Source: CAZTHK01 sp964613215 (GTDB lineage Bacteria; Krumholzibacteriota; Krumholzibacteriia; Krumholzibacteriales; CAZTHK01). From it: DNA of 64,000 nucleotides. The notes beneath the pieces are model-generated. The model worked only from the letters and a program-made list of their open reading frames with translations. It had not been told where the DNA came from and did no database searches. Numbering within the stretch: position 1 is the stretch's first letter; each line of letters begins with the position of its first letter. Shown here piece by piece: positions 34,436-42,726 of this stretch. Location: the NCBI GenBank assembly GCA_964613215.1, contig CAZTHK010000002.1:62001-126000 (forward strand), given 5' to 3'. Made by a program: the position numbers and the translations under genes.

Positions 34436-35371
34436 ATGACTACTGAAATGACATTAATATCAGGTAATGCAAACCCTGATCTGGCAGAGAGGATGGCAGA
34501 GAGACTCAATACTTCCCTCTGTGAAGTGGATGTGGGAAGATTCTCCGATGGTGAGATCAGGGTTAACATCAAGGAGAATATAAGGGGAAAGGATGTATTT
34601 ATTATTCAACCTACCCACCCTCCTGCGGATAACCTGATGGAACTGCTGATTCTCATCGACGCCTGCCACCGGGCATCGGCAAAGAGGATCACTGCGGTGA
34701 TCCCATATTTCGGCTATGCCCGCCAGGACAGGAAGGATAAACCCAGGGTGCCTATTTCAGCCAAGCTGGTATCCAATCTTATTACCACTGCAGGGGCAAA
34801 GCGGGTGCTGGCACTTGAACTGCACGCCGCTCAGATACAGGGGTTCTTCGACATTCAGGTGGATAATCTTTTTGCCTCTCCCGTTCTTCTTGATTATATT
34901 AACAGCAAAAATTTGGAGGATGTAACGGTAATTTCGCCGGATGTGGGGGGAATCAAACTGGGAAGGGCATTCTCCAAGAGGATGAATGCTAACCTGGCCA
35001 TAGTAGACAAGAGACGCACCAGTGTCGACCAGGCTGAATTGATGAATATAATCGGCGAGGTTAAGGACCGTAACATAATAATGCTGGATGATATAATCAG
35101 TACCGGAGGTACTATCACCCAGGCTGCCGAAGCTGTGAAGGAGAGGGGAGCCAGAAGGATCTTTGCCATGGCTACCCACCCTGTTTTTTCCGGTGAGGCA
35201 CTGGATAAATTGACTGATTCGCCTATAGAAGAGGTGGTAGTCTCGAACTCGATACCGTTTAATGACGGAGATAAGTACAAGAAGATCAAGGTTCTGGATG
35301 TAGCGCCATTGCTTGCTGAGGCAGTTAAGAGAATCCATCTGGAGAAATCAGTAAGTATATTGTTTGTGTAA
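34436..35371 (+). CDS. prs: ribose-phosphate pyrophosphokinase
   Basis: Makes PRPP from ribose 5-phosphate and ATP. The 311-residue protein has FSDGEIRVNI, YFGYARQDRKD, the flexible-loop VDKRR, and the PRPP loop MLDDIISTGGT at about 217-227. LSSER residues common in the family are seen as ELHAAQIQGFFD. GGAGGT precedes the ATG by 8 bases. PRPP would also feed the UbiA-family enzyme upstream. rplY follows by 13 bases. Confidence 0.96.
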   Translation: MTTEMTLISGNANPDLAERMAERLNTSLCEVDVGRFSDGEIRVNIKENIRGKDVFIIQPTHPPADNLMELLILIDACHRASAKRITAVIPYFGYARQDRKDKPRVPISAKLVSNLITTAGAKRVLALELHAAQIQGFFDIQVDNLFASPVLLDYINSKNLEDVTVISPDVGGIKLGRAFSKRMNANLAIVDKRRTSVDQAELMNIIGEVKDRNIIMLDDIISTGGTITQAAEAVKERGARRIFAMATHPVFSGEALDKLTDSPIEEVVVSNSIPFNDGDKYKKIKVLDVAPLLAEAVKRIHLEKSVSILFV

Positions 35372-35384
35372 ACTGGAGGAGATC

Positions 35385-36089
35385 ATGAAAGAAATAGAAA
35401 TCAAGGGACACATACGGGAGGGAGTGGGCAAGAAGGTTGTCCGCCGGCTGCGAGCTTCCGGTGAGGTGCCCGGTATTCTGTACGGTCACAAGGAGGAACC
35501 GGTAGCTCTGGCTGTCAATGAACATGACCTGTGGTATATTCTCCATAAATCTGCCAGTGAAAATCTTATTCTCAAGCTTGCCTTTACCGGTAATGGCTCC
35601 AAGACGGTTACCACCCTGATTCGTGAGGTGCAGCATCATCCGGTAACCGGGGATATACTGCATTTCGATCTGCAGAGGATATCTCTGGATGAGAAACTCA
35701 GAGTGGGAATTCCGGTTAGGCTGGAAGGGGTACCCAGAGGAGTAAAGGAATTCGGAGGAATTCTGGATCAGGTTGCCAGGGAAGTAGAGGTATATACCAC
35801 CCCCCGGGAAATCCCGGATTATTTGAGTATCCGGGTGGATGAGATGGAGATAGGAGATACTATCCATCTTGAGGATATAATGGAATTGTACCCCGGAGTA
35901 GAATTCATGGAAGACTCTGATATAACCCTGGCTCATGTCTCACCGCCTCCCAAGAAGATCGAGATTGTCACGGAAGAAGCTGCCGAAGAAGAAGAGGAAC
36001 CGGAAGAGGGCGAAGAGGCAGCGGAAGAGGCAGAGGAAGAAGCTGCAGAGGGTGAAAAGGCCGAAGGGGAAGAGAAAGAGGAATCCTAA
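35385..36089 (+). CDS. rplY: 50S ribosomal protein bL25, TL5/CTC form
   Basis: 234 residues: an N-terminal 5S-rRNA-binding domain with RASGEVPGILYGH and a C-terminal TL5-type beta domain (LRVGIPVRLEGVPRGVKEFGG). It ends in a long Glu/Ala tail from about residue 195. A GTG at 35364 is in frame, but GGAGGAG lies right before the ATG at 35385, which gives the expected start. The order prs-rplY-pth is common in bacteria. Confidence 0.94.
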   Translation: MKEIEIKGHIREGVGKKVVRRLRASGEVPGILYGHKEEPVALAVNEHDLWYILHKSASENLILKLAFTGNGSKTVTTLIREVQHHPVTGDILHFDLQRISLDEKLRVGIPVRLEGVPRGVKEFGGILDQVAREVEVYTTPREIPDYLSIRVDEMEIGDTIHLEDIMELYPGVEFMEDSDITLAHVSPPPKKIEIVTEEAAEEEEEPEEGEEAAEEAEEEAAEGEKAEGEEKEES

Positions 36090-36095
36090 TTTTCC

Positions 36096-36674
36096 ATGCC
36101 GGAGATATCGGTCCTTTGCGGACTTGGTAATCCTGAGAAGGATTACCGGGGAACAAGACACAATCTGGGTAAGGAAACCCTGGACGTTTTAGCGGTACGT
36201 CACCACCTGGAGTGGATCAGGCAGAATAAAATACTCGTGAAGGCTGTGTTGTGCTCAGACCGGGGCAGGGTGACTCTGATAAAACCATTAACCTTTGTTA
36301 ATTGCTCCGGGGAGGTTTTCTCTCACCTTGAAATTGGGGATTGTTCGGAAGTTATGATAATAACCGATGATATGAGCATTCCTCTGGGCAGGATCAGATT
36401 CAGGGAGAGCGGAGGGAGTGGGGGACACAGGGGCCTGGAATCGATAGTGGAAAGCCTGGGGACGGAGGATTTTCCCAGAATGAGAATCGGTGTAGGTTCC
36501 CCGCCGGATTCCCGGGACTGGAAAAATTATGTACTTTCTCCCTTTTCACCACAGGAAGCCGGTCTGGCTGAAAGGATGAAAAGAATATCAGCCGATGCCG
36601 CCGAATTGGCTCTCCGGGAAGGACTGGAAAGGGCCATGCAGGAATACAACGGTGAATATTTCGGAGATGAATAG
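36096..36674 (+). CDS. pth: peptidyl-tRNA hydrolase
   Basis: Releases peptides from stalled peptidyl-tRNA. The 192-residue protein has GLGNPEKDYRGTRHNLG with the catalytic His, KPLTFVNCSG (usual KPxTYMNxSG), the Asp of ITDDMSIPLG and GSGGHRGLESI. The start lies 6 bases after the rplY stop. Confidence 0.94.
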   Translation: MPEISVLCGLGNPEKDYRGTRHNLGKETLDVLAVRHHLEWIRQNKILVKAVLCSDRGRVTLIKPLTFVNCSGEVFSHLEIGDCSEVMIITDDMSIPLGRIRFRESGGSGGHRGLESIVESLGTEDFPRMRIGVGSPPDSRDWKNYVLSPFSPQEAGLAERMKRISADAAELALREGLERAMQEYNGEYFGDE

Positions 36675-36707
36675 GACGGGCTGACAAATGGATCGATATT
36701 ATACTAT

Positions 36708-36736
36708 TTGACCCATGTATGAATTTTTGATATATT
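36708..36736 (+). promoter_or_regulatory. promoter of the rpsF-rpsR-rplI operon
   Basis: TTGACC (36708-36713), 17-base spacer, TATATT (36731-36736). This is one of the best sigma-70 matches in the window, 165 bases before rpsF, leaving a long leader. Confidence 0.65.
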
Positions 36737-36844
36737 CCCCAGAGGTTTTTGCCCTTCTCCGGATATCCTTGCCGCTCCTGGAAAGAGTATGTGGATGTGA
36801 CCGGGGAGGGTAAACTGGAAAAGATTTGTCATCTGTGAATCCTT

Positions 36845-36872
36845 ACTTCCCTGACGTAGGGGGAAGGGAAGT
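36845..36872 (+). promoter_or_regulatory. leader hairpin before rpsF, possible ribosomal-protein autoregulation site
   Basis: ACTTCCC (36845-36851) and GGGAAGT (36866-36872) form a 7-bp stem around a G-rich 14-base loop, 28 bases before the rpsF start. Known rpsF leaders bind the S6:S18 complex through a hairpin with a CCG motif; a CCG follows at 36881, but I cannot show that this hairpin is the same element. Confidence 0.35.
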
Positions 36873-36900
36873 CGTTCAGACCGAAAGGAGGATCCTGCCA

Positions 36901-37236
36901 ATGCAGGCTTATGAATGTGTTTATATTTTAACTCCCGATCTGGAAGAGAATTCGGCAAAAGAATTCTCCGATCAGATCGGTGAATTGATCTCATCCGGTG
37001 AAGGAGAGGTTACCGGGGTCGACATCTGGGGTAAGCGTAAGCTGGCCTATAAGATTGAGGGTATGACCGAGGGAATCTACACGGTAATCTGCTTCAATGG
37101 TAATGAGAAGATTCTCAATGATCTGAAGAAGAAGTTCAGGTTCGACAGCAAGGTGCTCAGAGATATGATAGTGGTGGATGAAAAACCGCCCCGGCCGGAG
37201 GCAACCGGGTCATCTGAAGCTACCGGGATAAAGTAA
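36901..37236 (+). CDS. rpsF: 30S ribosomal protein bS6
   Basis: 111 residues with MQAYECVYILTPDLEE, WGKRKLAYKIEGMTEGIY and the central FRFDSKVLRDMIV. The frame is open further upstream (to a GTG at 36826), but GAAAGGAGG just ahead of 36901 and the standard N-terminus fix the start. rpsR follows directly, without the ssb gene that often lies between them. Confidence 0.95.
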   Translation: MQAYECVYILTPDLEENSAKEFSDQIGELISSGEGEVTGVDIWGKRKLAYKIEGMTEGIYTVICFNGNEKILNDLKKKFRFDSKVLRDMIVVDEKPPRPEATGSSEATGIK

Positions 37237-37250
37237 GAGGAGGAGATAAG

Positions 37251-37514
37251 TTGCCTAGAAGAAGGAAGAAGAAAAAGAAGAATAAAAAGAGGAGATCGCC
37301 ATCCTCGAGTAAACCTTGTAAGTTCTGCAGGGATAATCTCGAGATTGATTATAAGAATGACGTTCTGCTCAGACGCTTTATTACCAATCGTGGTAAGATA
37401 GCTCCCCGGCGGGTAACCGGCACTTGTGCCAAACATCAGAGACAGCTTGCCAGGGCAATCAAGCGTGCCAGAGTTATTGCGCTGTTACCTTTTATTGAGG
37501 ATTTCTACAGGTAA
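37251..37514 (+). CDS. rpsR: 30S ribosomal protein bS18
   Basis: 87 residues: a very basic N-terminus (a run of K/R after MPRRR), KPCKFCRDN, and the conserved LLRRFITNRGKIAPRRVTG with CAKHQRQLARAIKRAR. Cysteines in CKFC and GTCAKH make the zinc-binding form of S18. The start is TTG at 37251 with GAGGAGGAG just upstream. Confidence 0.95.
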   Translation: MPRRRKKKKKNKKRRSPSSSKPCKFCRDNLEIDYKNDVLLRRFITNRGKIAPRRVTGTCAKHQRQLARAIKRARVIALLPFIEDFYR

Positions 37515-37526
37515 GGGGGCGTAATT

Positions 37527-37970
37527 ATGCAATTGATACTCAGAACCAGTGTCGAAGGCCTGGGTGACCGGGGGGATGTAGTAGAGGTGAAGGACGGTTA
37601 TGCCAGGAATTATCTGATTCCGCAGTCTCTGGCGGTACCTGCGAATGAACCTGCCAGGAGGATGCTGGAGGAGGAGAACAGGCTGCTGAAGGTCAGAGAT
37701 GCCAAGCGCAAGCGGGAATTGGAGATAGTGGCTGAGAAGATGAAAGATCTCTCCTGTACCATTGTGGTTCAAGCGGGAGAGGAGGACAAGCTCTACGGAT
37801 CGGTCAATACCCACGATGTTGCTCAGGCTGTTAAGGAGAAAGGATTCGATATAGACCACCGGCAGGTGGAGCTGGAGGAACCTATCAAGCAGCTGGGTGT
37901 ATATAACATTAAAATCAAACTTCACAGTGAGGTCACCACACCGGTGAAGGTCTGGGTGGTAAAGAAGTAG
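37527..37970 (+). CDS. rplI: 50S ribosomal protein bL9
   Basis: 147 residues with the N-terminal domain signature GLGDRGDVVEVKDGYARNYL, the long connecting helix rich in K/E/R, and the C-terminal LYGSVNTHDVAQAV domain. Third gene of the rpsF operon. Confidence 0.96.
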   Translation: MQLILRTSVEGLGDRGDVVEVKDGYARNYLIPQSLAVPANEPARRMLEEENRLLKVRDAKRKRELEIVAEKMKDLSCTIVVQAGEEDKLYGSVNTHDVAQAVKEKGFDIDHRQVELEEPIKQLGVYNIKIKLHSEVTTPVKVWVVKK

Positions 37971-38008
37971 AATTGGCTCACAGAAATTAAAGGAATTGGA
38001 GGACGGTT

Positions 38009-39376
38009 ATCAATATTCCGAAGCATATCTTCAGAGAGTATGATATCAGGGGAGTAGTGGGAGAAGATCTGACCCCTGAGAATGTAACCAGACTCGGCCT
38101 GGCCATAGCATCAGTCCTGTCCAGAGATAAAATAGAAACTGTGGTAGTGGGAAGGGATAACCGGTTCAGCAGTGACGGATTTTTTGATGCCCTGGCGGAA
38201 GGGCTGACCACCGGAGGACTGGATGTGGTAGATATTGGTATGGTTCCTACGCCGGTGTTTTATTTTGCTGCCAGAAAGTGGGATATCCCCGGAGGGGTTA
38301 TGATTACCGCCAGTCATAATCCATCGGAATTCAACGGATTCAAGGTCCTGAAGGGAAAAGGTACCATATACGGCGAGGACATCATGGAGCTGCATGATAT
38401 AGCAAACAAAATCACCGGTGGCCCCGGCGGAGGCAGGCTTATCTCCAGGGAGGCCAGGCAGGAGTACGTTCAGCACCTGGTAGAGAACATCGATCTGGAG
38501 CGGAAGGTGGAATTCGCTGTGGATGGTGGGAATGGGACTTCCGGTATAGTCTCGGGCGAGCTGTTTTCCGGGCTGGGCCTGGACCCTGTAGAACTTTACA
38601 TCCAGCCGGACGGCAACTATCCCAATCATCATCCCGATCCCACAGTGGAGGAGAATCTGGTGGATCTGAGAGAGGCTGTAGTGGATAACGGCCTCGAACT
38701 GGGAATAGGGTTCGATGGAGATTCAGACCGCATAGGGGTGATAGATGACCGGGGTGAGATCATCTGGGGAGACCGCTTGCTGGCCCTTTTCGCCAGGGAT
38801 GTGATAGAAGGGAATCCCGGGGCGGCGGTAATATTTGACGTTAAATGCTCCCAGAGTCTGGAGGAGGATATTCTGAAAAATGGGGGCAAACCGATTATGT
38901 GGAAAACCGGGCACTCCCTGATCAAACAGAAGATGCGCCAGGAAGAGGCTCTTCTGGCCGGTGAGATGAGCGGGCATATATTCTTTGCGGACCGGTATTT
39001 CGGTTATGATGATGCCCTGTATGCAGCCTGCCGCCTCATTGAGATCATCTCCCGGGGGGAGAGGAAGCTCAGTGAATTGCTGTCGGATTTACCCCTTTAT
39101 CAGAGTACTCCCGAGATAAGAGTTGAGTGTGAAGATGACAGGAAGTTCGATGTGGTGGATAAGGTTTGTAATCATTTCAAGGAGACCAACAGGGTTATTG
39201 ATGTGGATGGTGCCAGGGTCGAATTCGAAGGGGGATGGGGGCTGGTCAGGGCTTCTAACACCCAGCCTGCTCTGGTGTTGAGATTCGAGGCAAAGGACCG
39301 GGATTCCCTGCAGGCGATAAAGAATAAATTCGCTGACACCCTGGATGAATATATAGACACCTCAGGGCTCAGATAG
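38009..39376 (+). CDS. manB: phosphomannomutase/phosphoglucomutase, apparent non-AUG (ATC) start
   Basis: An alpha-D-phosphohexomutase. It has the phosphoserine loop TASHNPSEFNG, the metal loop GFDGDSDRIGV, the sugar loop GEMSGH and the C-terminal phosphate loop RASNTQPALVLRFEA. The N-terminal IFREYDIRGVVG, which every family member needs for phosphate binding, lies before the first ordinary start codon (GTG at 38057). The frame is open upstream to 37991 with no ATG, GTG or TTG. A strong GGAGG (37998-38002) stands 6 bases ahead of ATC at 38009, which would give (M)NIPKHIFREYDIRG, a normal length (456 residues) and N-terminus. So translation appears to begin at AUC, unless there is a sequence error. 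With manC downstream it would make mannose 1-phosphate for GDP-mannose. Confidence 0.85.
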   Translation: MNIPKHIFREYDIRGVVGEDLTPENVTRLGLAIASVLSRDKIETVVVGRDNRFSSDGFFDALAEGLTTGGLDVVDIGMVPTPVFYFAARKWDIPGGVMITASHNPSEFNGFKVLKGKGTIYGEDIMELHDIANKITGGPGGGRLISREARQEYVQHLVENIDLERKVEFAVDGGNGTSGIVSGELFSGLGLDPVELYIQPDGNYPNHHPDPTVEENLVDLREAVVDNGLELGIGFDGDSDRIGVIDDRGEIIWGDRLLALFARDVIEGNPGAAVIFDVKCSQSLEEDILKNGGKPIMWKTGHSLIKQKMRQEEALLAGEMSGHIFFADRYFGYDDALYAACRLIEIISRGERKLSELLSDLPLYQSTPEIRVECEDDRKFDVVDKVCNHFKETNRVIDVDGARVEFEGGWGLVRASNTQPALVLRFEAKDRDSLQAIKNKFADTLDEYIDTSGLR

Positions 39377-39421
39377 AAGGAGTGAACCGGCGGAGGGTAA
39401 AGTTATCTGCGGAGATCTGCT

Positions 39422-40492
39422 ATGTATGGAGTAATTATGGCGGGGGGCAGGGGAAAGAGATTCTGGCCCCTTAGCAGAGCTGAAAAGCCGAAGCAGTTCC
39501 TTGACCTCACCGGGGAGGGGAGTATGCTCCGGCTGACCTACCGGCGGCTGATACAATTTATTCCTCCCCGGAACATACTGGTCCTCACGGTAAAGAATCA
39601 GTTTTCCAGTGTCAGCAGGGAACTCCCCGAAGTGCCGTCCGGGAATATATATCTCGAACCGGTGGGACGCAATACCGCACCCTCTCTGGCTCTGGCTTCA
39701 GCGGCGATTCTCAGCAGGGGAGAGGATGAACCGGCCTTATGTTGCCCCTCTGATCATATCATAGAAGACAGTGAGGAGTTCGTCCATTTATCCAGGGCGG
39801 CCTGCCGGTTGGCCGGTGAGAGTGATATCCTGGTGACCTTCGGAATTCCACCGGACAGGCCGGCCACCGGTTATGGATACATTCAGGGAGGAAACAAGAT
39901 AGCCCGGAAGGGCGAAAGGGATTTCCTGAAGGCGGTGAAGTTTCACGAGAAACCGGACAGGGAAACGGCAGAATCCTATATTGACAGCGAGAGCTTCTAC
40001 TGGAACAGCGGAATATTTGTCTGGCGCCCTTCTGTTTTTCTGGACAGCTGGAGGAGATTCATGCCGGAGGCGGTTGAAACCCTGGAGGCCATTGCAAAGA
40101 AGCTGGGCAGCCCGGATGAAAGCACGGTGATCGAAAAGGAATATCCTGGATTTCCCAGCCTGTCGGTAGATTACGCTATAATGGAAAAGGCCGGAAATGT
40201 AGTGGTAGCCCCGGCCGATGTAGGCTGGAACGACGTGGGCTCATGGGATGCCCTGTTTGAAATACTGCCCCGGGATGAAAATGGAAATATCATCAGAGGC
40301 CAGGCGGAGTTTATGGATTCAAGGGGGAACCTTGTTTTTAATCAGGAGGGTTTTTCGGCTGTGATAGGGGTGGAGGATCTGATAGTTATCTTCCGGGATG
40401 GGTTGTTGCTGGTGTGCAGGAGAGGAGATAGCGAGAAGGTGAAACAGATGGTGGGGATGGTGGAGGAAAGAGGATCGAACGAATTTCTGTAA
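39422..40492 (+). CDS. manC: mannose-1-phosphate guanylyltransferase
   Basis: 356 residues: VIMAGGRGKRFWPLSR with the nucleotide-binding signature, EPVGRNTAPSLALA, CPSDHII, ATGYGYIQGG, FHEKPD and VGWNDVGSWDAL are all standard for GDP-mannose pyrophosphorylases. It lacks the isomerase domain seen in some bifunctional enzymes. With the mutase before it, it provides GDP-mannose for the surface glycans encoded at 24.6-32.9 kb. Confidence 0.94.
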   Translation: MYGVIMAGGRGKRFWPLSRAEKPKQFLDLTGEGSMLRLTYRRLIQFIPPRNILVLTVKNQFSSVSRELPEVPSGNIYLEPVGRNTAPSLALASAAILSRGEDEPALCCPSDHIIEDSEEFVHLSRAACRLAGESDILVTFGIPPDRPATGYGYIQGGNKIARKGERDFLKAVKFHEKPDRETAESYIDSESFYWNSGIFVWRPSVFLDSWRRFMPEAVETLEAIAKKLGSPDESTVIEKEYPGFPSLSVDYAIMEKAGNVVVAPADVGWNDVGSWDALFEILPRDENGNIIRGQAEFMDSRGNLVFNQEGFSAVIGVEDLIVIFRDGLLLVCRRGDSEKVKQMVGMVEERGSNEFL

Positions 40493-40514
40493 TTATGCAA
40501 CAACGGAGGTTAAG

Positions 40515-41726
40515 ATGTTTAGTAGATTTATCCTTGTATTATCAGTTATAGCGGCAGTTTTTTCAGCTTCATGCTCGGAGAAGGATGAATCTATCGAGGT
40601 TAAGAGGGGCTATGCGGCGGAGATCGGGGAGGATAAGATAACCCTCAAAGAAGTCAAGGGAAAATGGGCCTCGCTGAGTGAAGCACAGCGTAGCGATTAC
40701 AAGGGACCGGACGCAAAAGCCAGATTTGTGGATAAAGTGATCGAGGATGAACTACTCTACCGGGATGCTCTCCGGAAGAACATCCATAATCAGGATTCGG
40801 TGGAGAAGATGATAGAGGATGCCAAAAGAAATATTCTGGTGAAGGAGTATTTCGAACAGGAGATCAAAGGTGACATCGAGGTATCGGATGAGGAGATCAG
40901 GGAGTATTATGAGAATAACCAGGACAGGTTCAGGTCCAGGGCTCTTTACAAAGCCAGATATCTGTATTCCCAGGATAGTATGAAGTGTGTTACTTGGAAG
41001 AAGGAGCTGGATCAGGGAACCAGTTTTGTACGTTTGGCCAGAACCGAGTCCGAGGATGAATTAACTGCTCCCGATGGAGGGGATCTGGGATATTTCAATC
41101 CCGGTGGTTATATTAAATCGGTGGGATATTCCGAAAAGTTTTCTGAGGGAATCAAAGATCTCGAAGAAGGTGATATCAGCGATGTGATTAAATTAGAGAA
41201 GGGGTATTGCATAGTAAAGGTAGAAGAGAAAACCCCTGCCAGAGTCAATCCCCTCTCCGAAGTCAGAAAGGTCATAGTAAGCAAGTTGCAGGGCCAGAAG
41301 GTCAAGGAGGAATATGACAGAAAGGTGATGGAGCTGGCTGAGAAGTATAATGTGGTTAACTACGAACGGGAGAGGTTGAAGAAGACTACCCGGACTGCTG
41401 AAGAATTGTGGGAGATAGCCAGGATAGAAGAAGACCCGGTGGAGAGGATTCAGTATTACCGGGACCTGGTTAATCAATATCCCCAGAGCAATTATGCTGC
41501 CCAGGCATTATTTATGATAGGCTTCGTGTACTCGGAGGAATTGGAGGATCTGACTCAGGCGAAGAGAACTTTCCAGGAGCTGATCAGAAAATATCCGGAA
41601 AGTGACATGGTCGGTTCAGCCAGGTGGATGATAGAGAATATCTATCAGCCTCATCCGGAGTTTGAATCGATCGAAGATTTAAAGGAGCAGATGAAGAAGG
41701 AAACATCCAATAAGGAACAGGATTAA
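40515..41726 (+). CDS. parvulin-type peptidyl-prolyl isomerase lipoprotein with C-terminal TPR-like repeats
   Basis: 403 residues. An N-terminal hydrophobic signal ends at Cys20 (FSASC, an imperfect lipobox). A SurA/PrsA-like N-domain follows, with FVDKVIEDELLYRDA. The parvulin domain spans about 125-250 and contains DELTAPDGGDLGYFNPG and LEEGDISDVIKLEKGYCIVKVEE. The end holds two TPR-like units (RIQYYRDLVNQYPQSNYAAQ and AKRTFQELIRKYPESDM), as in the outer-membrane assembly lipoproteins. It is likely a periplasmic folding factor. Confidence 0.85.
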   Translation: MFSRFILVLSVIAAVFSASCSEKDESIEVKRGYAAEIGEDKITLKEVKGKWASLSEAQRSDYKGPDAKARFVDKVIEDELLYRDALRKNIHNQDSVEKMIEDAKRNILVKEYFEQEIKGDIEVSDEEIREYYENNQDRFRSRALYKARYLYSQDSMKCVTWKKELDQGTSFVRLARTESEDELTAPDGGDLGYFNPGGYIKSVGYSEKFSEGIKDLEEGDISDVIKLEKGYCIVKVEEKTPARVNPLSEVRKVIVSKLQGQKVKEEYDRKVMELAEKYNVVNYERERLKKTTRTAEELWEIARIEEDPVERIQYYRDLVNQYPQSNYAAQALFMIGFVYSEELEDLTQAKRTFQELIRKYPESDMVGSARWMIENIYQPHPEFESIEDLKEQMKKETSNKEQD

Positions 41727-41728
41727 AC

Positions 41729-42190
41729 ATGGCTCTTGTAGAGGTTTTTGTAAGCGGGATTGCGGTGGATCAGAAAAACGAGCATCCGGTGGTTCTTCTT
41801 GAGTCCAGGGAGGAAAAGGGAAGCCTGCCTATCTGGATAGGGCCGGCTGAGGCGACTTCCATCTATACCTCCCTCTCCGGCAAGAAATTTGAAAGGCCGA
41901 TGACTCATGATCTGATGAGAATTGTAATCGATGTTCTGGAAGCGGAGGTCTCCAAGGTTGAGGTTACCGGGATAAAGAATGATACTTACTTTGCCCGTAT
42001 AGTGATGAAAAGGGATGGGGAAATTTACTATATCGATGCCAGGCCCAGCGATTCTATTGCCCTGGCTCTGCGAACGGAAAGCTCCATATATGTGGATAAA
42101 GAGCTTTTTAACAGGTATAAGAAAGATGTGAATGTAGGCAGAAGCGGTGTGGATGACGGGGATGAGGACCCGGGCGACTCTGACTTATAG
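41729..42190 (+). CDS. bifunctional nuclease (BFN/DUF151) family protein
   Basis: 153 residues with the BFN core: PVVLLESREEKGSLPIWIG, AEATSIYTSL, RPMTHDLM and DARPSDSIALALR. The family was named after a plant nuclease acting on RNA and DNA; the bacterial role is unclear. A short acidic tail closes it. It starts 2 bases after the parvulin lipoprotein. Confidence 0.88.
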   Translation: MALVEVFVSGIAVDQKNEHPVVLLESREEKGSLPIWIGPAEATSIYTSLSGKKFERPMTHDLMRIVIDVLEAEVSKVEVTGIKNDTYFARIVMKRDGEIYYIDARPSDSIALALRTESSIYVDKELFNRYKKDVNVGRSGVDDGDEDPGDSDL

Positions 42191-42198
42191 GAGTGGTC

Positions 42199-42726
42199 TT
42201 GAAGGACAGTTTTCAGGATAAATCCCCGGTAACAGGAAAAGATGTCTATATCGCCCCCGGCTCCACTGTTACAGGTGATGTTAAACTGGGAAGGGGCGCC
42301 AGTGTGTGGCACGGTGCGGTGATCAGGGGAGATGTTTGGAATATCGTGATAGGGGAATATTCCAACATTCAGGATAACTGTGTCTGCCATATCACCACCG
42401 GCGGGCCGCCCCTGATAGTAGGAAATTATGTAACCGTGGGGCACGGAGCGGTGTTGCACTCCTGTACCATCGGAGATGGTTGTCTGATAGGCATGAATGC
42501 AGTAATCCTGGATAATGTAGAGGTGGGGGAGGGATCCATAGTAGCGGCGGGTTCGGTTCTGCTGGAGGGAATAAAGATTCCGTCCCGTTCACTGGTAGCA
42601 GGGATTCCGGGAGAAGTCAAAAGAGAGATATCAGAACAACAGGCGGAAAAGCTTTTCCATCAGGCGGAGCGTTATCATAAACTGGCTTTATCATACCTGG
42701 GTAAAGGGGAGTTTAACATTCCATGA
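42199..42726 (+). CDS. gamma-carbonic-anhydrase-like hexapeptide-repeat protein
   Basis: A left-handed beta-helix protein of 175 residues: YIAPGSTVTGDVKLGRGASVWHGAVIRGD, then the metal-binding histidines of VTVGHGAVLHSC. YrdA/PaaY family. Many members are zinc enzymes or inactive relatives, so catalysis is not assured. A GTG at 42193 is in frame, but TAGGAG at 42188-42192 suits the TTG at 42199 better. Overlaps the next start by 4 bases. Confidence 0.88.
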   Translation: MKDSFQDKSPVTGKDVYIAPGSTVTGDVKLGRGASVWHGAVIRGDVWNIVIGEYSNIQDNCVCHITTGGPPLIVGNYVTVGHGAVLHSCTIGDGCLIGMNAVILDNVEVGEGSIVAAGSVLLEGIKIPSRSLVAGIPGEVKREISEQQAEKLFHQAERYHKLALSYLGKGEFNIP

